DNA of 64,000 nt from Mycobacterium sp. ENV421 (GTDB taxonomy: Bacteria; Actinomycetota; Actinomycetes; Mycobacteriales; Mycobacteriaceae), in contig NZ_PDHO01000004.1 in NCBI RefSeq assembly GCF_002887815.1, positions 302,827 to 366,826 on the forward strand, given 5' to 3'. Position 1 is the first letter of the stretch. Every line of letters starts with the position of its first letter. The notes below the pieces were generated by a model. That model did not search any database. It was not told the origin of the DNA and saw only the letters and a list, made by a program, of their open reading frames with translations. Both the position numbers and the translations under genes were made by a program. Below are positions 55,831-64,000 of the stretch, piece after piece.

Positions 55831-56772
55831 CTACTGCGGAACGGTGAGCGACGCGGCGCCCGGCCCGATGCCGAACTTGCCCGACGGCGCCCCATTGATC
55901 AGGTTCTGCAGGGCCAGCACGGTGGTGATCCGGCCCGACTCGGAACTGATGTCGTCGACGGTGGTCACGTCGGCCGCCATCCCGGCGTCAGCCCGCGTCA
56001 CCGCGAGCGCCGCGGTTCCGGTGGCTGATCCATCCCGGCCGGCGAGCACCGTGCCCGACCCGTGCGGGGCCATCCCCGCGGCGAACCGGGCGACCGTGGA
56101 CCCCTGGTTACCGGCGTCGTCGCCCAGAGCTCCCCCGGTCACCACGACGGCGGTGTTGGCCGCGGCCAGGCGATCGCCCTGATAGGTCAAAAAGCCGGTG
56201 TCACGTAGCGCGGCCAGCACGGTGTCGCGCTGGGTGTCGTCCGCCGGTCGGATCGCGGGGTTGCGGTTGATCAGCAGCGCGATACCGAGCAGGTCGCCGG
56301 CCTGCGAGCCCTGGTCGACCAGCGTGGTGCTCAGCTGTGCGCCGGCGGGCACGATCGAGGAGTTGACCACCGAGCGCAGCTTCTCCGCGGAGTTGGCGTC
56401 GACGAACTGCTGTGTCAGCGCGACCGTGCCGGTTACGGTACCGCCGGCCTGTCCGATCAGCCGGCTCGTCGCCGCCACGTCGTCGTCGTTGGCGTCAGGG
56501 GTGCGGAACAACACCACCGACTTGCCCGCCAACGCGTCCTTGACGATCCGGCTCGACATCTGCTTGTCGAAATCGTCGGCAGCACTGAGCTTTTCGTTCA
56601 GCGCATTGCGCTGATCGGTCAGCGAGGTGATCTGTTTGTTGAGGTCCTGCTTTTCGTCGCGCAGCCCTGACAGCAACGTGTCGGACAGCACACCGGAGCC
56701 CAGGAACACGCCGACGGCCAGCGCAAGGAACACCGCAGCCAGCGAAATGGCATGGTGGCGTAGCGAAATCAC
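55831..56772 (-). CDS. mctB: Copper transport outer-membrane protein MctB
   Basis: 313 residues. N-terminal hydrophobic segment (about 8-27) and a coiled coil (about 35-70), then an alpha/beta domain. Full-length orthologue of Rv1698, reported to export copper and keep intracellular copper low. 25 bases downstream of steA on the same strand. Confidence 0.9.
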   Translation of the reverse strand: MISLRHHAISLAAVFLALAVGVFLGSGVLSDTLLSGLRDEKQDLNKQITSLTDQRNALNEKLSAADDFDKQMSSRIVKDALAGKSVVLFRTPDANDDDVAATSRLIGQAGGTVTGTVALTQQFVDANSAEKLRSVVNSSIVPAGAQLSTTLVDQGSQAGDLLGIALLINRNPAIRPADDTQRDTVLAALRDTGFLTYQGDRLAAANTAVVVTGGALGDDAGNQGSTVARFAAGMAPHGSGTVLAGRDGSATGTAALAVTRADAGMAADVTTVDDISSESGRITTVLALQNLINGAPSGKFGIGPGAASLTVPQ

Positions 56773-56797
56773 AGCGGTGAGCCTTTCTGCTCTACGC

Positions 56798-57982
56798 CTA
56801 GGTCACCCAGCTCTGCACCCACAGCGAGAAGCGGTTCCAGTAGGTCACAATCCAGTCGATGACGAATGTGTCGGCCCGCGACACCCACAGCGCGGCGATG
56901 ATCGCGAACAGCACCGCCAGGATCAGCATGGCGATCGCTCCACCGGAGATGTGATTGCGGTACAGCGTGGCAACAGCTTTCGCGTCGACGAGCTTCTCCC
57001 CGACCTTCAGCCGGGTGAGGAAGGTCGACGGGTTGCTCTGCTGGCGCGAACGGTCGAAGAACTCTTCGATGCTCGCCGAGTGGCCGGCCGTCACGATCAA
57101 AGAGGCGCCGTGGTGGTCGACGAGCAACAGCGCCAGATCGGCGGCCGAACCGGCGGCGGGGAACGTCATCGCCCCGATGCCCAGGTCCTGGATGCGTTCC
57201 AGGCCGTTGGCGTGCCCGTCGGCGTCGGCGGGAAGGACCACCTGCGCACCACTCTTGAGCACGTCAGCGCTCATCTGGTCGGGGTTGCCGACGATCAGCT
57301 GCGGCCGGTAACCGTTCTTCTGCAGCAGGTCCGCTCCGCTCTCCACCCCGATGAGCACCGGTTGGTACTCCTTGATGAAGGGCTTGAGCGCCTTGAGGTC
57401 GTCTTCGGCGCCGGGGCCGTCGGCCACCACCAGGACGTGGCGGCGGTATACGTCGACGTCGATGTCCGGGATGCCGATACCGTCGATCAGCAGCGGGCTC
57501 TCGCTGCGGATGAATTCGATCGTGTTGCCCGCGAATGCCTCCAGGTGCGCAACCAGCCCGGTCTTGGCGTCCTGCATGAGGTCGGCGATCTCTTCATCGC
57601 TGCGCTCCACGCCCAGGGCCAGCCTGCGATCGCCGGAGTACACCCCACCGTTGTGCAGCCGGATCTTCGCGCCGTCTTTGATCTTCTTGAAGACTTCGGG
57701 ACCCGCGCTGTCGATCAGCGTGATGTTGTTGGCCACCAATACTTCCGGGCCGAGGTTCGGGTATCGGCCCGAGATCGACGGGGAGGCGTTGACCACGCCG
57801 GCGATGTTCGCGTCGACCAGAGCGTCAGCGGTCATCCGGTCCAGGTCAAGGATGTCGAGCACCACGATGTCCCCCGGGCCGACGCGGCGCAGCAGGCGAT
57901 CGATGTCGCGATCGACGCGGGCTGTCCCCACGACTCCTGGTCGTGCACCGGTATTACGGGAGAGAAGCGCTGACATCTTCAT
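56798..57982 (-). CDS. steA: SteA-type cytokinetic-ring/membrane protein
   Basis: 394 residues from the ATG at 57982 (a second ATG six bases later is equally possible). A thiamin-pyrophosphokinase-like domain (about 175-320) and one C-terminal helix (about 350-370) ending with WVQSWVT. Orthologue of Rv1697. Corynebacterial SteA works with SteB in cell separation; SteB-like proteins match the neighbouring mctB family. Confidence 0.9.
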   Translation of the reverse strand: MKMSALLSRNTGARPGVVGTARVDRDIDRLLRRVGPGDIVVLDILDLDRMTADALVDANIAGVVNASPSISGRYPNLGPEVLVANNITLIDSAGPEVFKKIKDGAKIRLHNGGVYSGDRRLALGVERSDEEIADLMQDAKTGLVAHLEAFAGNTIEFIRSESPLLIDGIGIPDIDVDVYRRHVLVVADGPGAEDDLKALKPFIKEYQPVLIGVESGADLLQKNGYRPQLIVGNPDQMSADVLKSGAQVVLPADADGHANGLERIQDLGIGAMTFPAAGSAADLALLLVDHHGASLIVTAGHSASIEEFFDRSRQQSNPSTFLTRLKVGEKLVDAKAVATLYRNHISGGAIAMLILAVLFAIIAALWVSRADTFVIDWIVTYWNRFSLWVQSWVT

Positions 57983-58146
57983 GCTGGGATTCTGTCGGCG
58001 ACCGGGCGGATATCGGCGGAGGCGCGCCGTAACACCAGCCACACAAGTCACATCTTGTCACAGCAGTAACACGGTTCGGATACGTGTATTTCCCGCATCC
58101 GAGACCCCCCCGGTTACCGTCAGCTAACCGATCGACGGAGCCGAGC

Positions 58147-58293
58147 ATGAGCCGAATGTCCCGCGCGACCTGGTTCAGCGGGCTGCTCGTCGGGCTGGGT
58201 GTGGGCGCGGCCCTGCTGGCCGGGGGCGTCGCCAGACCCGCGCCGCGCCCCGGCGACCACGACGGCTACGCCGTCGTCATCCGGCTCAGCTGA
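58147..58293 (+). CDS. Possible small membrane peptide, 48 residues
   Basis: An ATG after CGACGGAG. The translation has one hydrophobic helix (WFSGLLVGLGVGAALLAGGV) followed by a short polar tail, as in single-pass peptides. It is alone on the plus strand between steA and recN and overlaps the recN end by eight bases. Could equally be chance coding. Confidence 0.4.
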   Translation: MSRMSRATWFSGLLVGLGVGAALLAGGVARPAPRPGDHDGYAVVIRLS

Positions 58294-60040
58294 GTCCCCG
58301 GTCGCCCTGCGCGGCGTCGAGCAGTTCGCGGGCGTGCGCGCGGCCGGTGTCGGACTCCCCCAGCCCGGCCAGCATCCGCGCCAGCTCGCCCACCCGCTCC
58401 TCGGTGTCGAGGCGGCGCACCCCGCTGGTCCCGTTGCCTGCGCTGTCGACGACGAGGTGGCTGTCGGCGTACGCGGCGACCTGCGGCAGATGGGTGACGA
58501 CGATGACCTGGTGGCTGCGGGCAAGCCGCGCCAGGCGGCGGCCGATCTGCACCGCGGCCCGGCCACCGACGCCGGCGTCCACCTCGTCGAACACCATCGT
58601 GGTGCCCTCCGCCGACGCGGCGAGCACCACTTCCAATGCGAGCATCACGCGGGAGAGCTCACCACCGGACGCGCTCTTGTTCAGCGGCAGGACGTCGGTG
58701 CCACGATGTGCGGTGAACCCGAATTCGACCAGGTCGATGCCTTCGCCACCGGCATGCACGGTCTCGCCCGACGGCAACCGCAACGGTGCGCTGTCGTCGT
58801 CGCGGGCCGGCATCAGCGACACCGTGACGCTGAAGTCGGCGTGCGTCATCGCCAGCCCGGTCAGCTCGGCGGTGATGGCCTTGGCCAAACCCTTCGCCGC
58901 TTTGGTGCGGGCTTTGGACAGCTCCAGCGCGGACGTCGCCACCTGACCGGCGAGCTCGTCGACGCGGCGACCCAGCCCGGCCAGCGCATCCTCGGATACG
59001 TCGAGCTGCGCCAGACGCTCCCGGGACTCCTTGGCCCACGCCAGCACACCGTTGACGTCCGCGGCGTACTTGCGGGTCAGGTTGCGCAGCTCGGCCTGAC
59101 GCGCCAGCTTGGTCTCCAAGGCACTGGCGTCATCGGGCAGGTCGCCCAGGAAATCGCCGAGTTCCCGGGCGACGTCGCCGGCGACGGTCAGCGCGTCGGT
59201 GAGCTGGCGGGCCAACGCCGCCAACGCGGGATCGTCAGTGGACTGCAGCAGGGCGGCTGCACGCCCCAAAGTATCTGTGGCCGAACGGGGTTCACCATCG
59301 GAGAGGTCATCGGCCGACAGGTTGGCGCGGGCACCGGCGACCGCCTCGCGCAGCGCGTCCAGTTCGGAGAGCCGGCGGATGTCGGCCACCAGCGATTCGT
59401 CTTCTCCTGGCGTCGGGTCGACGCCGTCGATCTCGGTCAGCGCGAACTTCAGCCGGTCCGCCTCCTGAGCCAGCTCGCGCGCCCGGTTGGTCCGGTCCAC
59501 CAGATCACGCCGGGCCACCTGCCACTGGTCGCGCAGCTTCTTGTAGCGCTCGAGTTTCGCGTCGACGCCGGTGAAGCGGTCCAAGGCGGCGCGCTGTTCC
59601 TCGGGGCGCATCAGCCGCAGCTGGTCGTTCTGGCCGTGCAGTGTCAGCAGTTCCGAGGTGAAGGTCGACAGCGACTTGGCGGGCACGCTACGCCCGCCGA
59701 GGTAGGCCCGCGACGGCCCGTCGCGGCTCACGGTGCGCAGCGCAATGATGCTGCCGTCGTCGTCACGGTCGGCACCCGAGGAATCCAGGATCTCGTCGAT
59801 CCGCTTGCCGGTGGCGTCATCGAGTTCCGCAGTGGCGAAACGGCCCTCGACGACGGCCCGCTCAGAACCCGACCGCACCCTGGTGGCATCGGCGCGCGCC
59901 CCGCCCAGCAGGTGCAGTCCGGTCACCACCATGGTCTTGCCGGTGCCGGTCTCACCGGTCAGCACGGTCAGGCCGCGGTCGAACTCCGCGGTGGCGGCGC
60001 TGATCGCGCCCAATGACTCGATCCGGATTTCAGCCAGCAT
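58286..60040 (-). CDS. recN: DNA repair protein RecN
   Basis: 584 residues. SMC-like ATPase: Walker A LTGETGTGKT at about 28-37, long coiled-coil middle, signature SGGELSRVMLALE and Walker B TTMVFDEVDAGVGG. Holds broken DNA ends during recombinational repair. Seven bases separate it from nadK. Confidence 0.96.
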   Translation of the reverse strand: MLAEIRIESLGAISAATAEFDRGLTVLTGETGTGKTMVVTGLHLLGGARADATRVRSGSERAVVEGRFATAELDDATGKRIDEILDSSGADRDDDGSIIALRTVSRDGPSRAYLGGRSVPAKSLSTFTSELLTLHGQNDQLRLMRPEEQRAALDRFTGVDAKLERYKKLRDQWQVARRDLVDRTNRARELAQEADRLKFALTEIDGVDPTPGEDESLVADIRRLSELDALREAVAGARANLSADDLSDGEPRSATDTLGRAAALLQSTDDPALAALARQLTDALTVAGDVARELGDFLGDLPDDASALETKLARQAELRNLTRKYAADVNGVLAWAKESRERLAQLDVSEDALAGLGRRVDELAGQVATSALELSKARTKAAKGLAKAITAELTGLAMTHADFSVTVSLMPARDDDSAPLRLPSGETVHAGGEGIDLVEFGFTAHRGTDVLPLNKSASGGELSRVMLALEVVLAASAEGTTMVFDEVDAGVGGRAAVQIGRRLARLARSHQVIVVTHLPQVAAYADSHLVVDSAGNGTSGVRRLDTEERVGELARMLAGLGESDTGRAHARELLDAAQGDRGLS

Positions 60041-60047
60041 CGCCGAT

Positions 60048-60968
60048 TCACTGCCCTCGCCAGCCGGTGACCGGCAGCCGGAACTTGCGCACCAGACGAT
60101 CGGTGAACGGCGCGCTGTCGAGACGCACCCACTTCAGCGGTGTCGTGCACTTGGTCACCTCGAGCCGCCCGCCGGCAGGCACCCGCATCTCGCGGCGACC
60201 GTCGCAGAACACCAGCGCCTCGTGGCTGTCGTCCTCGATCTCGATCGCGATCAGCGCAGTCGGGCTGGTCACCATCGGCCGCGCGAACAACGCGTGAGCG
60301 TTGTTGGGCACCACGATCATTGCCTCCAGATCCGGCCAGACCACGGGGCCGCCTGCCGAGAACGCGTAGGCGGTGGACCCGGTCGGGCTGGACACCAGGA
60401 CGCCGTCGCAGCCGAAGGCGGACACCGGCCTGCCGTCGATCTCCAGTACGACACCGATCACCCCGAGCCGCGCGCCCTTTTCCAGGCTGGCCTCGTTGAG
60501 GGCCCAACCGCGGGCGATGACCTCCCCCTCGGCGCGCACCGCGATGTCGAGGGTCATCCGCTCCTCGACGCGGTAGGTGCGGGTGACGACGTGTTCGAGA
60601 ACGGTGTCGATGGCTTCGGCTTCGGCCTCCGCCAAGAACCCGATGCGCCCCAGGTTGATTCCGAGCACCGGAATCTCCGCGTTGCGGGCCAGTTCGGCGG
60701 CCCGCAGGAAGGTGCCGTCACCCCCGAGAACGAGCACCAGCTCGCACCCGACGGCCGCGTTGGCATCGGCGTCGACCACTTCGGTTGTCGAGCCCACCGC
60801 CTGCATCTCGGTGGGATCGAAATGGGTGCCCCGGTCCACGGATTCGGCGGAGAGAACCCGCAACGCTATGCCGTTGTCGCCCAACACCTTTTCCACCCGG
60901 CGGGCGGTCTCGATGGCCTCCTCGCGGGCAGTGTGTACGACGAGCAGGATCGCCCGCTCAGAAGTCAT
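60048..60968 (-). CDS. nadK: NAD kinase
   Basis: 306 residues from the ATG at 60968. GGDGT at 82-86 and the NAD-binding [12 protein letters not shown] and [15 protein letters not shown] motifs. Phosphorylates NAD to NADP with ATP or polyphosphate. Start overlaps the tlyA stop by four bases. Confidence 0.96.
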   Translation of the reverse strand: MTSERAILLVVHTAREEAIETARRVEKVLGDNGIALRVLSAESVDRGTHFDPTEMQAVGSTTEVVDADANAAVGCELVLVLGGDGTFLRAAELARNAEIPVLGINLGRIGFLAEAEAEAIDTVLEHVVTRTYRVEERMTLDIAVRAEGEVIARGWALNEASLEKGARLGVIGVVLEIDGRPVSAFGCDGVLVSSPTGSTAYAFSAGGPVVWPDLEAMIVVPNNAHALFARPMVTSPTALIAIEIEDDSHEALVFCDGRREMRVPAGGRLEVTKCTTPLKWVRLDSAPFTDRLVRKFRLPVTGWRGQ

Positions 60969-61774
60969 TGCGGTCCTTCCGCGACGGCGCGGCGCACCGC
61001 GGCGTCCAGTTCGTCTCCGTGCAATCCGTTGTCTGTTTCGGCACGCAGCCACAGAAAGTATTCGACGTTGCCCGAGGGGCCGGGCAACGGGCTGGCGGTC
61101 GCGCCGACGGTCTGCCAACCGAGCTCACCGGCGCGAGCGGCGACAGCCAGTACCGCAGAGGTCCGCAATTCCGGATCGGACACCACGCCGCCGGCACCGA
61201 CCTGCTCGCGACCGACCTCGAACTGTGGCTTCACCATGGGAACGATATCGGCGTGCGCGGACGCGCAGACAGTCAGTGCGGGCAGCACCGTGGCGAGTGA
61301 AATGAACGACAGGTCGGACACCACGAGGTCGACGGGGCCACCGATCGCGTCGGGCGTCAGGTCCCGCACATTCGTGCGCTCGATGACCGTCACCCGCGAA
61401 TCGGAGCGCAGCGCCCAGGCCAACTGGCCGTAGCCGACGTCGACGGCCACGACTTCGGTGGCGCCGCGATCCAGGAGCACCTCGGTGAAGCCGCCGGTCG
61501 AAGCGCCCGCGTCGAGGCAGCGCCGCCCGACGGGGTCGATGGCGAAGGCGTCGAGGGCGCCGATCAGCTTGTGGGCGCCGCGCGACACCCAGGTCCGCTC
61601 GTCGCCGGCCTCGACGGTCAGGTTGGCGGTGACGGCGACCGCGGTGGCGGGTTTGACCGCACGCATGCCGTCAATGCTTACCCGGCCGGCACCGATGAGT
61701 TCCGCGGCCTGCTGTCGTGACCGCGCCAGTCCGCGACGGACCAGCTCAGCGTCAACCCGGGCACGCCGCGTCAT
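60965..61774 (-). CDS. tlyA: 16S/23S rRNA 2'-O-methyltransferase TlyA
   Basis: 269 residues. S4 RNA-binding domain (about 5-65), then an FtsJ-like fold with [19 protein letters not shown] (SAM site) and VSDLSFISL. It methylates 16S and 23S rRNA; in mycobacteria this sets capreomycin sensitivity. ATG start nine bases after the small upstream gene. Confidence 0.95.
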   Translation of the reverse strand: MTRRARVDAELVRRGLARSRQQAAELIGAGRVSIDGMRAVKPATAVAVTANLTVEAGDERTWVSRGAHKLIGALDAFAIDPVGRRCLDAGASTGGFTEVLLDRGATEVVAVDVGYGQLAWALRSDSRVTVIERTNVRDLTPDAIGGPVDLVVSDLSFISLATVLPALTVCASAHADIVPMVKPQFEVGREQVGAGGVVSDPELRTSAVLAVAARAGELGWQTVGATASPLPGPSGNVEYFLWLRAETDNGLHGDELDAAVRRAVAEGPQ

Positions 61775-61782
61775 GCGCGAAC

Positions 61783-61971
61783 TCAGCCCTTCTCCACCGA
61801 TTCCAGCGCATTGACCAAGATCTGGTGCGCTTCCTCGAGCTGCCTTCCGACGGCATCGATGTCGACACCGGCGACGTCGACGCTGTCGGGATCGACGCTG
61901 GGCACCTGGGCCAGCACGGCGTCGATATCGGCGCGAATCTGTTCGGGGTCGGCGTTCATATCACCGTTCAC
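61783..61971 (-). CDS. Small conserved acidic protein (Rv1693-like)
   Basis: 62 residues, acidic, with a helical end (VGRQLEEAHQILVNALESVEK). Same position and size as Rv1693. GTG start overlaps the stop of the HAD gene (GTGA); an ATG four codons in is possible. Function unknown. Confidence 0.75.
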   Translation of the reverse strand: MNGDMNADPEQIRADIDAVLAQVPSVDPDSVDVAGVDIDAVGRQLEEAHQILVNALESVEKG

Positions 61972-62993
61972 GCTAGCTGATCCTGCGCCGTCAGCAGGGA
62001 CCAGCGCTGCAGCGCGGCGCGTGCGGCATCGTCACCGGCGCGCACGGCAAGTCGGCGTTCGCCGTCGGCCGCATCCCACACCGCACGAGCGGTGGCACGA
62101 ACCACCGAGAGCCCGTCGCCGCTGTGGTCCGCGTCTGCCGTGGTCACGATCACCGAACCGTCGCTGACCTCGACACGCCAGGCTGCCTGCTCGGCTACCC
62201 GCAGAGCCTCGGAGGCGGTGTGCAGATCGCGGAGGTCGGCGCCGATGTAGGTGGGACGTTGCTCCGGGACCGCGTGCACCGCCTCGGCCGCGGTGCTGAC
62301 CCCGCACAGCACCATCAGGCTGGGCAGATCCGCGGCGTTGGCGCCGGCGATGTCGGTGTCCAGGCGGTCACCGACCACCAGCGGAGTGCCAAAGGAGCCG
62401 CGCGCCAGCGCATCTCGCATCAGTGCCGGAGCGGGCTTACCCGCAACCTGGTAGTCGGCGTCGGTGGCGGTGCGCAGTGCGGCGACCATTGAGCCGTTTC
62501 CGGGTAACAGGCCCCGCTCGGTGGGCAGGGTGCGGTCGACGTTGGCGGCCACCCAGAGCGCACCGGAGCGGATGGCCAGTGCGGCCTCGGCCAGGTCGGG
62601 CCATCCGGTCGTCATGGAGTGTCCCTGCACGACGGCGACGGGCTTGTCATCGAACCGCCTGACCGGCTGCAGTCCGACCGCCTCGACCTCGCCGGCCAGC
62701 GCATCGGTCCCGACGACCAGCACCTTGGATCCCGGTTTCAGCTGCTGGGCCAGCAGTCGTGCCGCACTCTGGGCACTGGTCACCACATCGGCTGCGTCGG
62801 CGACGAAGCCGAGTTCGCGCAAGTGCGCGGCCACATCCTCTGCGGCGCGGGAGGCGTTGTTGGTGACGAACAGTTTGCGGGTCTGCGCGACCTCGAGGGC
62901 ATCGATCGCTCCCTCGGTCGGCTCATGACCGCGAAACACGGTGCCGTCCAAATCGAGCAGCAAGCAATCATGTTGCTGCGCAAGGGTAGTCAT
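61968..62993 (-). CDS. HAD-IIA phosphatase (Rv1692-like glycerol-3-phosphate phosphatase)
   Basis: 341 residues from the ATG at 62993. Nucleophile motif LLLDLDGTV (Asp14, Asp16), then FVTNNASR and GDRLDTDIAGA. Rv1692 was reported to dephosphorylate glycerol-3-phosphate in phospholipid recycling. A start upstream would overlap the TPR gene. One base separates it from that gene's stop. Confidence 0.9.
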   Translation of the reverse strand: MTTLAQQHDCLLLDLDGTVFRGHEPTEGAIDALEVAQTRKLFVTNNASRAAEDVAAHLRELGFVADAADVVTSAQSAARLLAQQLKPGSKVLVVGTDALAGEVEAVGLQPVRRFDDKPVAVVQGHSMTTGWPDLAEAALAIRSGALWVAANVDRTLPTERGLLPGNGSMVAALRTATDADYQVAGKPAPALMRDALARGSFGTPLVVGDRLDTDIAGANAADLPSLMVLCGVSTAAEAVHAVPEQRPTYIGADLRDLHTASEALRVAEQAAWRVEVSDGSVIVTTADADHSGDGLSVVRATARAVWDAADGERRLAVRAGDDAARAALQRWSLLTAQDQLA

Positions 62994-62994
62994 C

Positions 62995-63831
62995 TCAGGC
63001 CAGCTCGCCGACCCGGTCTTCGGCGTCGGTGACGCCTTCGATGTCGGCGGCGGCGGCATGGATGAACCACTGCAGCGCGTCCTCACCGCGATCGAGGGCG
63101 AGCAGCGTCTCGGCGTAGGCGTAGAACAGTCGGGCAGCGGTCGAGCCGGTGCGAGACGGGTCGGGTTGAGGGGTGGACAGCACCACCAGCGCCTGCTCGA
63201 GCTGACCGAGGTCGGCACGCGCCCCTGCGGCGACGATCCGCAGCTCGTCGGCATCGTCGCCGGTGAGCTCGGCCGCTTCGGGGCTGCGCGCCAGTTCGAT
63301 GGCGCGTTCAGGCCGCCCTACGCCGCGTTCGCAGTCGGCGATCAGAGGTAGCAATTGCGACTTGCTGCCCATCCGCCGGGCAGCACGGAACTCGGACAGC
63401 GCCTGGGCCCAGTCACCGCACTGGTAGGCGGCGATGCCGACGGCCTCGCGTACTGCCGCGATGCGACCGGAACGAGCCCGCGCGGCCTGGGCGTGTTCCA
63501 GAGCGGCCTGCGGATCATCGTCGAGCAGCTCGCCGGCCGCGACCAGGTGACGGGCCACGGTGTCGGCGGTCGAACGATCCAAAGTTGAGAGCTCGCCCCG
63601 GATTTCGGGCGCTAGCTGCTTGGCCTCGATAGACGACGGAATGACCGGACCGGCCTGGGCCCCGGTGCTGCTGTCGTCGCCAGAGGTCTGCCGTGGCTGT
63701 GCGGGGCGGGCACGGCCCGGCCCCGACCGGCGTGGCGGGCTGCTGCTCCAGCGATCGCGGTTCCCGGCACCGGCCGCCGGGGGACGACGGGGCGGACGCC
63801 CACCGGAATTGCCTTGCCTGTCATCGACCAC
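62995..63831 (-). CDS. Tetratricopeptide-like protein (Rv1691-like)
   Basis: 278 residues, GTG start. A disordered Pro/Arg/Gly-rich N-terminal third (to about 65), then helical repeats (LLDDDPQAALEHAQAARA, QCGDWAQALSEFRAARR, LGQLEQALVVLS) of TPR type. No enzymatic motif. First gene of the core block after the rRNA operon. Confidence 0.85.
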   Translation of the reverse strand: MVDDRQGNSGGRPPRRPPAAGAGNRDRWSSSPPRRSGPGRARPAQPRQTSGDDSSTGAQAGPVIPSSIEAKQLAPEIRGELSTLDRSTADTVARHLVAAGELLDDDPQAALEHAQAARARSGRIAAVREAVGIAAYQCGDWAQALSEFRAARRMGSKSQLLPLIADCERGVGRPERAIELARSPEAAELTGDDADELRIVAAGARADLGQLEQALVVLSTPQPDPSRTGSTAARLFYAYAETLLALDRGEDALQWFIHAAAADIEGVTDAEDRVGELA

Positions 63832-63911
63832 CTGTAAAGGATACGGGCAGGCCTCAGACAGTCACAATTCGGATAATTGAAAAGCGGCCAATGGAATTGG
63901 ACATTCAAATG

Positions 63912-63943
63912 GAAACGCCCCCCGATTTCTCGGGGGGCGTTTC
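63912..63943 (-). terminator. Rho-independent-type hairpin after the rRNA operon
   Basis: A perfect 14-bp stem (GAAACGCCCCCCGA with its complement) and a TTTC loop. It starts about 11 bases beyond the 5S 3' end on the minus strand. The T-run is short, as is usual in mycobacteria. Confidence 0.9.
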
Positions 63944-63953
63944 ACTAAATTGT

Positions 63954-64000
63954 GTTCGGCGGTGTCCTACTTTTCCACCCTGTTGGGTAGTATCATCGGC
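63954..64000 (-). rRNA. rrf: 5S ribosomal RNA (partial, 3' end only)
   Basis: Read on the minus strand the end is GCCGATGATACTACCCAACAG...GGACACCGCCGAAC, the conserved 3' part of mycobacterial 5S rRNA. The 5' part and the rest of the rrn operon lie beyond the right edge. Confidence 0.93.

Noticed and set aside
63612..63908. A 98-codon minus-strand frame overlapping the start of the TPR gene
   Set aside because: It is the out-of-frame shadow of the Arg/Pro-rich N-terminus and continues into the terminator region without a ribosome site.

Overview
The window reads as chromosome of a fast-growing mycobacterium (Mycolicibacterium type). The DNA is uniformly GC-rich with frequent GTG starts. An MPT64-type secreted antigen, an Mce protein, a PGRS-like glycine-rich protein and a split-free isocitrate lyase 2 are present. 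From about 47.0 to 63.8 kb the gene order matches the M. tuberculosis block Rv1713-Rv1691 (der, cmk, RNA pseudouridine synthase, scpB, scpA, parA, xerD, Nudix, pyrG, mctB, steA, recN, nadK, tlyA and three small genes). At the right edge this block runs into the 3' end of a 5S rRNA, so an rRNA operon lies just outside. That arrangement fits fast growers that carry an extra rrn operon here.

1-7.6 kb: an APC permease (cut by the left edge), a small ferredoxin and a solitary MceA-like protein on the minus strand, then a full-length isocitrate lyase 2. Next comes a TetR gene divergent from a Rieske oxygenase / DapB-like oxidoreductase pair whose promoter predicts a leaderless mRNA. 7.8-10.4 kb: two secreted proteins and an NCS2 purine permease.

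10.4-17.6 kb: a phosphonate island. A GntR/HutC regulator and a PhnZ-like HD protein are divergent from a FAD oxidoreductase, a phosphonatase-like HAD hydrolase and a complete PhnSTUV-type 2-aminoethylphosphonate (AEP) importer. No PhnW transaminase and no PhnY hydroxylase are present. A HutC-type operator sits over the divergent promoters.

17.6-38.4 kb: a patchwork of accessory genes. It holds an MPT64 homologue, methyltransferases, an App1-type phosphatase, cupin and NmrA proteins, four TetR regulators, an RslA-like anti-sigma factor with no sigma factor beside it, and a CcdA-like protein. It also holds a PGRS protein with a Sec signal instead of a PE domain, an amine permease coupled to a FAD oxidase, and an unusual fusion of a membrane-transporter-like domain to VCBS/cadherin-like repeats. 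Two TetR genes have clear palindromic operators.

38.4-44.8 kb: a five-gene catabolic operon (SDR, acetoacetate-decarboxylase-like protein, two amidohydrolases, class III CoA transferase) divergent from an IclR regulator, with a 15-bp palindrome between them. A tRNA-Pro(GGG), a TauE/SafE exporter and a nitroreductase lead into the conserved core block, whose genes are mostly joined by 4- or 8-base overlaps and read on the minus strand.

The most promising leads for something undescribed are the phosphonate cluster with its atypical enzyme set, the transporter-VCBS fusion, the Sec-exported PGRS protein, the sigma-less RslA-like protein and the uncharacterised IclR-controlled catabolic operon.
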